DNA of 64,000 bases from contig NZ_CP039249.1 in assembly GCF_004795835.1 (NCBI RefSeq), positions 1,112,501-1,176,500 of the forward strand. Direction: 5' to 3'. Origin of the DNA: Sphingomonas sp. PAMC26645 (GTDB taxonomy: Bacteria; Pseudomonadota; Alphaproteobacteria; Sphingomonadales; Sphingomonadaceae). The notes beneath the pieces are model-generated. The model saw nothing but the letters and a program-made list of their open reading frames with translations, ran no database searches and was not told the origin of the DNA. Shown here piece by piece: positions 45,933 through 54,587 of the stretch (positions within the stretch are counted from its first letter, which is position 1; every line of letters starts with the position of its first letter). A program made the position numbers and the translations under genes.

Positions 45933-46181
45933 CTACCGCTTCCGCCCCTTGGTCATCGGATCGGGCTTCTTCGGTTTCACCCAACCCGGCGGCGGGGTCA
46001 TGCGTTGTTGGCTGGTGCCGAGACCCATTGCGCCGGGCTGCTGGCGAGTCAGTCCCGCGGTGTCCGCCACCTCACCACCACCGCGCAGCACGCTGATCTG
46101 ATCGCGCAACTTGCCTGCGGTCTCGAAATCCATCGCCGCGGCGGCGGCTTCCATCTGGCGGCGTAGATCTTCGATATCCAT
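45933..46181 (-). CDS. Small UVR-domain protein
   Basis: 82 residues from the ATG at 46181 with AGGGCGA ahead; a longer frame upstream overlaps mnmA and is not credible. The first 30 residues are a UvrB/UvrC interaction (UVR) motif: MDIEDLRRQMEAAAAAMDF, then ETAGKLRDQI. The rest is Gly/Pro/Lys-rich (TPPPGWVKPKKPDPMTKGRKR). The motif mediates protein contacts in UvrB, UvrC and ClpC adaptors. It lies 14 bases after mnmA, so they are co-transcribed. Confidence 0.8.
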   Translation of the reverse strand: MDIEDLRRQMEAAAAAMDFETAGKLRDQISVLRGGGEVADTAGLTRQQPGAMGLGTSQQRMTPPPGWVKPKKPDPMTKGRKR

Positions 46182-46195
46182 TCGCCCTGAACGCG

Positions 46196-47317
46196 TCAGG
46201 CGGCGACGAGTGCCGCTTCGGTGTCCGCAATCCAGCCGCCGCCGAGCACGCGCTCGCCCGCATAGAGCACCGCGGCCTGGCCCGGTGCGACGCCGTATTC
46301 GGGCGCGTCGAATACCACGCGGTCGCCGACCAGACGGGCAGGGACGGGCTTTGCCATCGACCGAACCTTCGCCGTCAGCGGCCCGGTGAAGTCGCCGCCC
46401 AACCAATTGATGTCGGTCATCCGCGCAGCCTCGACCGCCAGCGCGCGACGGGGGCCAACGACGACCCGCTTCGTCGCCGGTTCGACTCGCACGACATAGA
46501 GCGGCTCCGGACTGCCGCCGATCTCCAACCCGCGACGCTGTCCCACTGTAAAGTGGATCAACCCGCGATGCTCGCCGAGCTTAGTGCCGCCGAGATCGAC
46601 GATATCGCCGGCCGTCTCCGCCGCCTCGGGCCGCAGCTTCTTCACCAAGCCTGCGTAATCGCCATCGGGGACGAAGCAGATGTCCTGGCTGTCGGGCTTG
46701 GCCGCGACGCCGAGCCCGAGTTCGGCAGCGATCTCGCGCACCCGCGCTTTGGGCAGACCGCCCAACGGAAACCGCAGATAGTCGAGCTGCGCCTGCGTGG
46801 TCGCGAACAGGAAATAGCTCTGGTCGCGCGCCGGATCGGCGCCGCGGTGGAGTTCTGCACCGTTGATGCCCTCGACTCGCCGGACATAATGCCCCGTCGC
46901 CAGGCAGTCTGCGCCGAGATCGCGCGCGAGCTTCAGCAGGTCGGTGAACTTCGGCCCCATGTTGCACTGGACGCACGGGATCGGCGTGCGGCCTGCCAGA
47001 TACTCGTCGGCGAACTTGTCGACGACCTGCTCGCGGAAGCTGGTTTCGTGATCGAACACATAATGCGCGATGCCGAGGCGATCGCAGACCGCGCGGGCGT
47101 CGCGGATATCGCGGCCGGCGCAGCATGAGCCCGCGCGGCCGACCGCCTCGCCGTGATCGTAGAGCTGGAGCGTCACGCCGATGGTCTCGGCGCCGGTGGC
47201 GTGCGCGAGCGCGGCGACGACCGAACTGTCGACGCCGCCCGACATCGCCACGACGATGCGCTTTCCGGCCATGCCCGTATCGGCGCCGGCCCCGAGCTGA
47301 AAATCGGTCTGATCCAT
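46196..47317 (-). CDS. mnmA: tRNA-specific 2-thiouridylase
   Basis: 373 residues. PP-loop SGGVDSS near residue 27, catalytic Cys pair in [11 protein letters not shown] and [10 protein letters not shown], and a C-terminal beta-barrel (VGPRRALAV). It thiolates U34 of tRNA-Lys, -Glu and -Gln. ATG at 47317 is chosen; the ~18 residues before IVVAMSGG are a short extension. The UVR-domain gene follows. Confidence 0.95.
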   Translation of the reverse strand: MDQTDFQLGAGADTGMAGKRIVVAMSGGVDSSVVAALAHATGAETIGVTLQLYDHGEAVGRAGSCCAGRDIRDARAVCDRLGIAHYVFDHETSFREQVVDKFADEYLAGRTPIPCVQCNMGPKFTDLLKLARDLGADCLATGHYVRRVEGINGAELHRGADPARDQSYFLFATTQAQLDYLRFPLGGLPKARVREIAAELGLGVAAKPDSQDICFVPDGDYAGLVKKLRPEAAETAGDIVDLGGTKLGEHRGLIHFTVGQRRGLEIGGSPEPLYVVRVEPATKRVVVGPRRALAVEAARMTDINWLGGDFTGPLTAKVRSMAKPVPARLVGDRVVFDAPEYGVAPGQAAVLYAGERVLGGGWIADTEAALVAA

Positions 47318-47512
47318 GCGGCGCTACATAAGCGCGGAGGCACCGCGTTGCAAAAAGATGCGTCGATTAACCTCGATCAGGCCGAAGCGAGTGAAAAATG
47401 CGACCGGCGAACGTCGCAATGCAACAAATCGGCCACTGCGCGGCGGGTGTTTTACGCAGTCTTCATCCCCTTGCCCTAGACAGGGGCTTCCGAGAGTGAA
47501 GCGAGTATCCCG

Positions 47513-47740
47513 TTGGACCTGAGTTTTCCCCGTTTCGATCGCGACGCAGAGGTCACCGTTCTTCCGGGTGACCTGGCCGTCCTGATCGTCGGTATCGCCG
47601 CCCGACAGGCGGCGAGCCCGACAGCGGCGGTGCAGGCGGGATTTGCTCGCGCCACGATCGATCCGAAGTTGTTTGCGCCGCTCCACGGTGCGTTCAACGG
47701 GCCGATGGCCGCGGCGTTGACCCGTTGGAAGGAGGAATGA
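47513..47740 (+). CDS. 75-residue hypothetical protein upstream of sciP
   Basis: TTG start at 47513, no ideal ribosome site, so the exact start is uncertain. The protein is Ala-rich with a hydrophobic stretch (LPGDLAVLIVGIAARQAA) and ends FNGPMAAALTRWKEE. No family recognised. Its stop overlaps an ATG (ATGA) of the next small ORF, which in turn overlaps sciP, so it seems to head a three-gene coupled operon. Confidence 0.6.
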   Translation: MDLSFPRFDRDAEVTVLPGDLAVLIVGIAARQAASPTAAVQAGFARATIDPKLFAPLHGAFNGPMAAALTRWKEE

Positions 47741-47847
47741 AGATGCTGTTTACCGCGGCGTTTCAGCCGATCTTCAAGACCTGCGATTACAGGTCGTGTG
47801 TGCGTATCGAGAGGGGGCCCCCCGCCCCGATCAGAGGTTTCAAATGA
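47737..47847 (+). CDS. 36-residue ORF coupled to sciP
   Basis: ATG at 47737 lies directly after a strong AAGGAGGA. It overlaps the upstream stop (ATGA) and ends in an ATGA overlap with sciP at 47844. The product begins MKMLFTAAFQPIFKTCDYR and is basic, with two Cys. It may be a true microprotein or a coupling leader that drives sciP translation. No homologue is recognised. Confidence 0.5.
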   Translation: MKMLFTAAFQPIFKTCDYRSCVRIERGPPAPIRGFK

Positions 47848-48143
47848 TCGAGAACCAGAAAATCCGTCCCGGCAAGGTCATCGGGCCATTGGGCGAGCAG
47901 CTGACGCTGGACAGCCTGCCACCGCCCAGCACCACGCGCTGGGTCGTGCGGCGTAAGGCCGAAGTTGTCGCCGCGGTGAATGGCGGACTGTTGAGCGTCG
48001 ACGATGTCTGTGCGCGCTACGGCCTGACGGTCGAGGAGTTCGCCGGATGGCAGCGGGCGATCGATCGGTCGGGAATGCCCGGACTGCGCGTGACGCGGAT
48101 CCAGCACTATAAGTCGCTGTACGAGCGCCAACAAAAGTATTGA
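47844..48143 (+). CDS. sciP: SciP (DUF1153), CtrA inhibitor
   Basis: 99 residues. Nearly the whole protein is the DUF1153 domain: LGEQLTLDSLPPPSTTRWVV, RRKAEVVAAVNGGLLSVDDV, ARYGLTVEEFAGWQRA, and a C-terminal RVTRIQHYKSLYE. In Caulobacter SciP binds DNA and blocks CtrA-activated transcription in S phase. AGAGG is close upstream, and the start overlaps the 36-residue ORF. Confidence 0.93.
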   Translation: MIENQKIRPGKVIGPLGEQLTLDSLPPPSTTRWVVRRKAEVVAAVNGGLLSVDDVCARYGLTVEEFAGWQRAIDRSGMPGLRVTRIQHYKSLYERQQKY

Positions 48144-48166
48144 GCGGCAAAACTCAAAACGCGAGC

Positions 48167-48192
48167 GGAACAAAAAACGTCGTTCGCACGTC
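48167..48192 (+). promoter_or_regulatory. Candidate EcfG-type promoter before the GlsB-type gene
   Basis: GGAAC at 48167-48171, 17 bases, CGTC at 48189-48192, one mismatch in the last base of the -10. The ATG is 45 bases downstream. GlsB/YeaQ proteins are often in general stress regulons. Confidence 0.5.
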
Positions 48193-48236
48193 TTTCCGCC
48201 ATCGCCCGGATACGGGTTCAACGGAGGGAAAATATC

Positions 48237-48494
48237 ATGGGTCTCATTCTTTGGCTGATCATCGGCGGCGTCATCGGCTGGATCGCTAGCATGATCATGC
48301 GCACCGATGCGCAGCAGGGCATCTTCCTGAACATCATCGTCGGCATCGTCGGCGCGTTCATCGGTGGCCTGATCCTGTCGGGTGGCTCGATCAACAACGC
48401 ACCGCTCACGCTGACCTCGTTCATCGTGTCGCTGCTGGGCGCCATCGTCCTGCTCGCGATCGTGAACCTCGTGCGTCGCGGTAGCGTCCGCTAA
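48237..48494 (+). CDS. GlsB/YeaQ/YmgE family stress membrane protein
   Basis: 85 residues with GGAGGG upstream. Three hydrophobic segments: ILWLIIGGVIGWIASMIM, GIFLNIIVGIVGAFIGGLIL and FIVSLLGAIVLLAIVNLV. The glycine-spaced helices are typical of the transglycosylase-associated (misnamed) family. Function is unknown; expression is stress-linked in many bacteria. It ends with a strong terminator. Confidence 0.92.
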   Translation: MGLILWLIIGGVIGWIASMIMRTDAQQGIFLNIIVGIVGAFIGGLILSGGSINNAPLTLTSFIVSLLGAIVLLAIVNLVRRGSVR

Positions 48495-48524
48495 GAGTTC
48501 GCTTCGTCACGCGAAGTTGAAGAA

Positions 48525-48556
48525 GGGCCGTCCGGGCAACCGGGCGGCCCTTTTTT
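48525..48556 (+). terminator. Rho-independent terminator
   Basis: GGGCCGTCCGGG, loop CAA, CCGGGCGGCCC, then six T (48551-48556). It ends the GlsB-type transcript. Confidence 0.92.
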
Positions 48557-48588
48557 CGTGCGTGGCCGTGTTAGTGAATTCCGACGGT

Positions 48589-48700
48589 CTCCCCTCCCTG
48601 AAAGGGAGAGGTTGGGGGTGGGTCGGGTTCCCTGTGTCGAAACGGTCGCGGCATGAGCGAGCCTACCCACCCCCGGCCCCTCCCTTCCAGGGAGGGGAGC
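48589..48700. repeat. Palindromic repeat pair (CCCCTCCCTGAAAGG type)
   Basis: CTCCCCTCCCTGAAAGGGAG opens, CCCTCCCTTCCAGGGAGGGG closes, inner GGGGGTGGG / CCCACCCCC. Between the GlsB-type and SIMPL genes (convergent). Confidence 0.85.
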
Positions 48701-48711
48701 AGTAGAGAGGG

Positions 48712-49446
48712 TCAGTTCAGCAGGAAGCGTACCGACAGCGTGACCGTCACGTCCTTCTCGCCGGGTGCGATCTGCGTGCTGTCCTTGGCCATCGCCGCGC
48801 GCGCCATGAACATCGGCTGCGGCGAACCACCCGTATCCTGGCCCGATTCCGCGATCGACACGATCCGCGACACGCGCAGCCCCGCCGCCTTGGCGTAGAG
48901 ATCCGCGCGACGCTTGGCCTGCGCGATCGCGTCGGCCCGCGCCTCGTCGAGCGCCGCGTCGGGCTTGTCGATCGACAGGTTCGGCCCGTCGATCTGGTTC
49001 GCACCCTGCGCCACCAGCGCGTCGAGGATCGTCCCAGACTTGGCGACGTCGCGGAAGCGGATCGAGACGGTGTTGGTCGCCTGATACCCGGTGATCACCG
49101 GCGGCTGGTTGTCGGCGTAGCGATATTGCGGCGACAGCTGGACGTTCGAGGTAGCGACGTCGCGCGGTGCGACGCCCGCCCGCTTGAGTGCGTCGAGCAC
49201 CTTGGCCATCCGCTGCGCATTGTCGGTGAGCGCCGCGGCGGCAGTCGGCGACTGAGACACGACCCCCGCGCGAATCGTCGCGAGATCGGGCACGCGCGTC
49301 GTGCGGCCCTCGGCGGTCACGTCCAGCACGGTCCCGGCGGCGGGCACCATCGGCTCGACCGTGGTCGGCGCGGCCTGGGCATTGGCGGCGGCGGGAAGAA
49401 TCGCGGTGGCGCTCGCCAGGATGGTGAGGAACGATGCGGTCTTCAT
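48712..49446 (-). CDS. SIMPL domain (DUF541) periplasmic protein
   Basis: 244 residues from the ATG at 49446, a signal peptide start (ASFLTILASATAILPAAANA). The SIMPL domain shows VTAEGRTTRVPDLATIRAGV, QNAQRMAKVLDALK-like helix and DIATSNVQLSPQY-type strand, here DVATSNVQLSPQY. Proteins like this are linked to oxidative stress and envelope functions without a clear mechanism. It is divergent from the RND adaptor gene. Confidence 0.88.
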   Translation of the reverse strand: MKTASFLTILASATAILPAAANAQAAPTTVEPMVPAAGTVLDVTAEGRTTRVPDLATIRAGVVSQSPTAAAALTDNAQRMAKVLDALKRAGVAPRDVATSNVQLSPQYRYADNQPPVITGYQATNTVSIRFRDVAKSGTILDALVAQGANQIDGPNLSIDKPDAALDEARADAIAQAKRRADLYAKAAGLRVSRIVSIAESGQDTGGSPQPMFMARAAMAKDSTQIAPGEKDVTVTLSVRFLLN

Positions 49447-49673
49447 AATGGTGTCTCCCGTTGAACTGTCCGTGCGTGTCGCCCGGATCGGCTCAACACA
49501 AGCTGAACGTCTTCCAACTCTTCGAAGCTTATTGCGAATAGATCGAAATCGAAGCATGTCTGCGTCCTGCGCTCGTCGAGGGGCTTGAGCACGGTGACTT
49601 ATTCAGATAATACAGCTTGCGAATGGCGAAGCGGGTCGAGACAAGACCGGTCGAAATTGGGATTGTGACGCGC

Positions 49674-50864
49674 ATGAACTACGAGACGAAAACCGTCGGC
49701 CAGATTGACGGTGGCGAGCACGAAGACCAGCTCGTGCTCCCCGATTACACCGCGCCGTCGCACCGCCGCCGCAACATCATCATCGCGGTCGTCGTCGTGC
49801 TGGCGATTCTCGGCGCCGTCTTCGCGTTCAAGGGCGGCAAGAAGGACGCCGCCGCCGGTCCGGTCGTCGAACAGGTGCCGACCGTCTCGGTCATGGTACC
49901 GGGGCGCAAGACCGTCGACCGCACGATTTCCGCGACCGGCACGATCGCCGCGCGGCGCGAAATGCCGGTCGGCGTCGCAGGCGAGGGCGGGATGATCACG
50001 CGCGTGCTGGTCGAGCCGGGCCAGTGGGTCGCCGCGGGTCAGGTGCTCGCGACGGTCGATCGCTCGGTGCAGACCGAGACCGCCGCCTCGCTCGCCGCCT
50101 CGGTCAGCGTAGCCCGTTCCGACGAGACGATCGCGCAAGCCGAACTCGATCGCGCCAAGCAGCTCGTCGATCGCGGCTTCATCTCGAAGGCCGATCTCCA
50201 GCGCAAGGCCGCGACGCGCGACGCCGCCGCCGCGCGCGTGAAGGTGGCGCAGGCGACGCTCGGCGAGGCGCGCGCGCGCAACGGTCGTCTCGATATCCGT
50301 GCGCCCGCCGCCGGCCTCGTGCTGACGCGCGGCGTCGAATCGGGTCAGGTCGTCGGCGCGGGTACCGGCGTGCTGTTCCGCATGGCCGCGGACGGCCAGA
50401 TGGAAATGCGCGCACAGTTGAGCGAAGCTGATCTCGCCGGGCTCCACGCCGGCGCGCGCGCGACGGTCGTTCCGGTCGGCACGACTCAGGGCTTCCCGGG
50501 CCAGGTGTGGCAGGTTTCGCCGGTGATCGACCCGCAGAGCCGGCAGGGCATTGCGCGGATCGCGGTCGCCTATGACCCCGCGCTGCGGCCGGGCGGTTTC
50601 GCTGCGGCGACGATCGTCGGCGGTGCGACCCAGGCACCGCTGCTCCCTGATTCGGCGCTTCAGAGCGACGAGAAGGGTAGCTTCGTCTATATCATCGGCG
50701 CCGATAACAAGGCGGTGCGCCGCGATATCAAGATCGGCCAGGTCTCCGACGCGGGCGTGACGATCCTCAGCGGACTCGACGGGACCGAGCGAGTAGTGTT
50801 GTCTGCAGGCGGGTTCCTGGCGCCCGGGCAGAAGGTGAAGCCGGTCACGAAGAAAGCGAGCTGA
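49674..50864 (+). CDS. RND efflux periplasmic adaptor subunit
   Basis: 396 residues from the ATG at 49674. One N-terminal anchor (IIIAVVVVLAILGAVFAF), then a barrel-sandwich hybrid and hairpin domain (EPGQWVAAGQVLATVDRSV, LDIRAPAAGLVLTRGV) and a beta-barrel. It joins the inner-membrane pump to an outer-membrane channel. The pump gene follows after 4 bases. No outer-membrane factor gene is adjacent. Confidence 0.93.
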   Translation: MNYETKTVGQIDGGEHEDQLVLPDYTAPSHRRRNIIIAVVVVLAILGAVFAFKGGKKDAAAGPVVEQVPTVSVMVPGRKTVDRTISATGTIAARREMPVGVAGEGGMITRVLVEPGQWVAAGQVLATVDRSVQTETAASLAASVSVARSDETIAQAELDRAKQLVDRGFISKADLQRKAATRDAAAARVKVAQATLGEARARNGRLDIRAPAAGLVLTRGVESGQVVGAGTGVLFRMAADGQMEMRAQLSEADLAGLHAGARATVVPVGTTQGFPGQVWQVSPVIDPQSRQGIARIAVAYDPALRPGGFAAATIVGGATQAPLLPDSALQSDEKGSFVYIIGADNKAVRRDIKIGQVSDAGVTILSGLDGTERVVLSAGGFLAPGQKVKPVTKKAS

Positions 50865-50868
50865 GCTC

Positions 50869-53800
50869 ATGAACTTTCGCAACATCTCGGCCTGGGCGAT
50901 CCGCAACCCGGTGCCGCCGATCGTGCTGTTCATCGCACTGACGCTGGCGGGCATCGTCAGCTTCATGCGGATGGACGTGAACAACGATCCGGACATCGAT
51001 TTTCCGATCGCGATCGTCGTCATCAACCAGCCGGGTGCTGCGCCGACCGAGCTCGAGACGCAGGTCACGCAGCGCGTCGAGGCCGCGGTGCGTTCGCTCC
51101 AGGGCATCGACGAGATCACCTCGACCGTGACCGAGGGCCAGTCGCAGACCGTCGTCCAGCTTAGCATCGGCACGCCGATCGACCGTGCCGTCACCGACGT
51201 CCGCGACGCGATCGCGCAGATCCGCAGCGACCTGCCCGAGGGTATCCTTGAGCCGCAGGTGTTCCGCGCCAACACCACCGACAACGATCTCGCCAGCTAT
51301 TCCGTGATCGCCAAGGACATGACGGTCGAACAGCTGAGCTGGTACATCGACAACAACGTCGCGAAGGAGTTGCTGTCGGTCCCCGGCATGGCTGCGGTCA
51401 ATCGCAACGGCGGCGTCAGTCGCGAAATCCGGATCATCCTCGATCCGCTCAAGCTGCAAAGCCAGGGGCTGACCGCGAGCCAGGTCAACGCCCAGCTCCG
51501 GCAGGTCAATCTGAATGCGGCGGGTGGTCGCGCCGAGATCGCCGGGTCCGAACAGTCGGTCCGCGTGCTCGGCAACGCGAAGGACGCGGTCGCACTCGCC
51601 CAGACTCAGATCAGCGTTGGCAACGGCCGCACCGTGCGCCTTGCCGACATCGCACAGGTGCGCGATCTCTATGCCGAACAGCGCAGCCGTGCCGCGATCG
51701 ACGGCCGCCAGACGATCAGCTTCGATTTCCAGCGCTCCAAGGGTTCGTCCGACGTCACCGTCTTCAACGAGGCGGTGAAGAAGCTCGCGGCGATGGAAAA
51801 GCGCAATCCGAACGTGCATTTCGTGCTGCGCTCGAACAGCGTCAAATACACCGAGATGCAGTATGAGAGCGCGATCCACGCGATGATCGAGGGCGCAGTG
51901 CTCGCGGTGATCGTGGTATTCCTGTTCCTGCGCGACTGGCGCGCGACGGTGATCTCGTCGCTGGCGATCCCGCTGTCGGCGATCCCGGCCTTCTGGTTCA
52001 TGGACCTGCTCGGTTTCAACCTGAACCAGATGACGCTGCTCGCGCTCAGCCTCGTCGCGGGCGTGCTGGTCGACGACGCGATCGTCGAGATCGAGAACAT
52101 CGTCCGGCACATGCGGATGGGCAAATCCGCCTATCAGGCCTCGATCGACGCCGCCGACGAGATCGGTCTTGCCGTGCTGGCGACGACGATGGCGATCGTC
52201 GCGGTGTTCCTGCCGGTTGGCCTGATGCCGGGTATATCGGGGCAGTTCTTCAAGAATTTCGGCCTGACGGTCGTCGCCTCGGTGTTGATGAGCCTCGCGG
52301 TCGCGCGTCTCGTCACGCCGATGCTCGCAGCGTATTTCCTCAAGTCCGCCGGCCCCGCCGTGCACGGTGAGGGAGTCCTGATGGACGGCTATATGGCGAC
52401 GCTGAAATGGACGCTGGAGACCGGCAAGGCAAAGGCGTCGGCGGCACGCGGCGGGTTCCACCGCCTGACCAGCCGCTTCCGCGATCACCGCTTCTGGGTG
52501 CTCGGGCTCGGCGTGTTCGCGTTCCTGATGACTATCGTGATGTTCGCGGTCTTGCCGATGACGTTCCAGCCCGCGCAGGACAACGACACCTCGATGGCGG
52601 TGATCGACATGGTGCCGGGCACGACGCTGGCGCAGACCGAAGCCGTCGTGACCAAGGTCGCGGCGCTGATCGGATCGCAGCCCGACGTTCAGTCGGTCTA
52701 TGCGCGCAGCGGGGCCAACGGTTCGGTCAACGCCGGCCGCGTCACCGCGACGCTCAAGGACGATCGAAAGATGAAGAGCACGGAGTTCGAACGTAGTCTC
52801 GCGCCCCAGCTCGCGGCGATCCCCGATGCGCGTGTCTCGTTCCGCTCGCAGAATGGCTGGGGTGGCAGCACGCGCGACATGAGCGTGACGCTCGGCGGCG
52901 ACGATCCCAAGCTGCTCGATGCGACCGCGCAGAAGATCGTGACCGAGATGTCGCGCCTGCCGACGCTGGTCGCGCCGCGTGTCGCCGGCAACATGCAGCG
53001 CCCGGAAATCGTCATCAAGCCGCGCTTCGATCTCGCCGCAAATCTCGGCGTGACGACGCAGGCGCTGTCGTCGGCGATCCGGATCGCGACGCTCGGCGAT
53101 ATCGACCAGAACTCGGCGCGCTTCTCGCTGTCCGATCGCCAGATCCCGATCCGCGTGGCACTCGACCAGGGCGCACGTAGCGAGCTCTCGACGATCCAGA
53201 ACCTGCCGGTGGCGACCGCGTCGGGTGGTTCGGTGCCGCTCAACTTGGTGGCGGAGATCACGCTCGGCTCCGGCCCGACCAAGATCGACCGCGTCAATCA
53301 ACAGCGTCAGCTGACGATCGGCGCCGATCTCGCGCCCGGTATCGTCTCCGGCGTCGCGCAGAAGCAGATCGACGCGCTGCCGACGATGGCGAACCTGCCG
53401 ACAGGCGTGAACAAACTCGTGTTGGGGCAGTCGAAGTTCCAGGCGGAGATGATCAACAACTTCATCCTGGCGGTGATAGCGGGGACGTTCCTGGTGTTTG
53501 CGGTGCTGGTGCTGTTGTACCGCCGCGCGCTGCCGCCGTTCGTCAACATGGGGTCGCTGTTGCTCGCGCCGCTGGGCGGGTTGATCGCGTTGTGGGCGAC
53601 GGGCAACCCGGTATCGATGCCGGTGTTCATTGGTATCCTGATGCTGCTCGGCATCGTCGCGAAGAACTCGATCCTGCTGATCGACTTCGCGCTGGAGGAG
53701 ATGGGCAAGGGCGTCGACGTGTGGACCGCGGTGGTCGATGCCGGCCACAAGCGCGCGCAGCCGATCGTGATGACCACGGTCGCAATGGTCGCGGGCATGA

Positions 53801-54090
53801 TCCCGACCGCGCTGTCGCTCGGCGGCGACGGATCGTGGCGCGCGCCGATGGGCATCGTCGTGATCGGCGGGCTCGTCCTGTCGACCATCCTGACGCTGTT
53901 GATCGTCCCCGCGGCGTTCAGCCTCGCAGTCGGGATCGAGCGGTATATCGGCCCACGCCTCGGCCGCAGCCTGCTCACCTATCGCCCCGGCGACGACGGC
54001 AGCGAAGTGATTGGGCTCGCTGGACCGTCGGGGCCACGGCTCGGACCGGCAACCCCCAAGCTCGGCGATGGCACACAGCCAGCCGAGTGA
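50869..54090 (+). CDS. RND efflux permease (AcrB/HAE1 family)
   Basis: 1073 residues, twelve membrane helices in two halves with large periplasmic loops. Family motifs: NDPDIDFPIAIVVINQPGA, GVLVDDAIVEIENIVRHM, and the second-half GIVAKNSILLIDFALEEM. It uses proton motive force to export drugs or other compounds through the adaptor at 49674. Substrate cannot be predicted. Confidence 0.95.
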   Translation: MNFRNISAWAIRNPVPPIVLFIALTLAGIVSFMRMDVNNDPDIDFPIAIVVINQPGAAPTELETQVTQRVEAAVRSLQGIDEITSTVTEGQSQTVVQLSIGTPIDRAVTDVRDAIAQIRSDLPEGILEPQVFRANTTDNDLASYSVIAKDMTVEQLSWYIDNNVAKELLSVPGMAAVNRNGGVSREIRIILDPLKLQSQGLTASQVNAQLRQVNLNAAGGRAEIAGSEQSVRVLGNAKDAVALAQTQISVGNGRTVRLADIAQVRDLYAEQRSRAAIDGRQTISFDFQRSKGSSDVTVFNEAVKKLAAMEKRNPNVHFVLRSNSVKYTEMQYESAIHAMIEGAVLAVIVVFLFLRDWRATVISSLAIPLSAIPAFWFMDLLGFNLNQMTLLALSLVAGVLVDDAIVEIENIVRHMRMGKSAYQASIDAADEIGLAVLATTMAIVAVFLPVGLMPGISGQFFKNFGLTVVASVLMSLAVARLVTPMLAAYFLKSAGPAVHGEGVLMDGYMATLKWTLETGKAKASAARGGFHRLTSRFRDHRFWVLGLGVFAFLMTIVMFAVLPMTFQPAQDNDTSMAVIDMVPGTTLAQTEAVVTKVAALIGSQPDVQSVYARSGANGSVNAGRVTATLKDDRKMKSTEFERSLAPQLAAIPDARVSFRSQNGWGGSTRDMSVTLGGDDPKLLDATAQKIVTEMSRLPTLVAPRVAGNMQRPEIVIKPRFDLAANLGVTTQALSSAIRIATLGDIDQNSARFSLSDRQIPIRVALDQGARSELSTIQNLPVATASGGSVPLNLVAEITLGSGPTKIDRVNQQRQLTIGADLAPGIVSGVAQKQIDALPTMANLPTGVNKLVLGQSKFQAEMINNFILAVIAGTFLVFAVLVLLYRRALPPFVNMGSLLLAPLGGLIALWATGNPVSMPVFIGILMLLGIVAKNSILLIDFALEEMGKGVDVWTAVVDAGHKRAQPIVMTTVAMVAGMIPTALSLGGDGSWRAPMGIVVIGGLVLSTILTLLIVPAAFSLAVGIERYIGPRLGRSLLTYRPGDDGSEVIGLAGPSGPRLGPATPKLGDGTQPAE

Positions 54091-54587
54091 CGCCATCGCG
54101 CCCCTCGTGTTAAGCGACGTTGGAGCTCCGCGCGATGGCGGGGCGTCGCGGAATACGGCACGAACGGCGCACGTGCCGTCGAGTCGAGCATGGGGAGGTC
54201 GAGCGCGTGCCGGTCGAGCGCAGACCGGTCATGCCGGAGTCAGTCGAAAGTCGGCCGGTCGAGCATGGGCCAGTCGAGCGCGGGCGGGCCAAAAGCATCG
54301 CGCGTCGGCCTGGCGTCGAGGAATACGGCACGAACGTCACCAGCGCGAGCCGTCTGGTCGAGCACGGGCGAGTCAGACACGCGGCGGTTGAGCGTGGGCT
54401 GGTCATGCCGGCATCGGTCGCAAGCCGGGTGGCAGTCTAGCGCGGACCGCTCGCGATCCAGCCAATCACGCGCGGGGGTGGCAAAATTCCACCAGCCGAG
54501 CGCATCTGAATCGAGCGCACGTCAGGCGAAAGCCGGATCGTCCGCCCCGCTCGTGAACTATCCCCGCGCTGGGGGATTGTTTCGGGC
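54091..54587. other. Gene-free gap of ~500 bp holding a degenerate minisatellite
   Basis: Between the RND permease and DUF445 genes there is no credible gene. Open frames on both strands arise because the repeat unit is 15 bp, a multiple of three. See the tandem repeat feature for detail. Confidence 0.75.
54151..54431. repeat. Degenerate 15-bp tandem repeat in two blocks
   Basis: Block A: GAATACGGCACGAACG (54151-54166), then seven units in exact 15-bp phase, 54183-54287, each opening GTCGAGC or close (GTCGAGCGCGTGCCG, GTCGAGCGCAGACCG). Block B: the same 16-base header at 54321-54336, then five units at 54357-54431. Unit 4 of A and unit 4 of B both begin GTCATGCCGG, so the blocks look like a duplicated, diverged array with a ~170-bp period. 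Confidence 0.8.

Noticed and set aside
54120..54440. 106-codon plus-strand frame with five-residue repeats (VERxP type)
   Set aside because: Produced by the 15-bp tandem repeat; several frames on both strands are equally open and there is no ribosome site or signal of selection.
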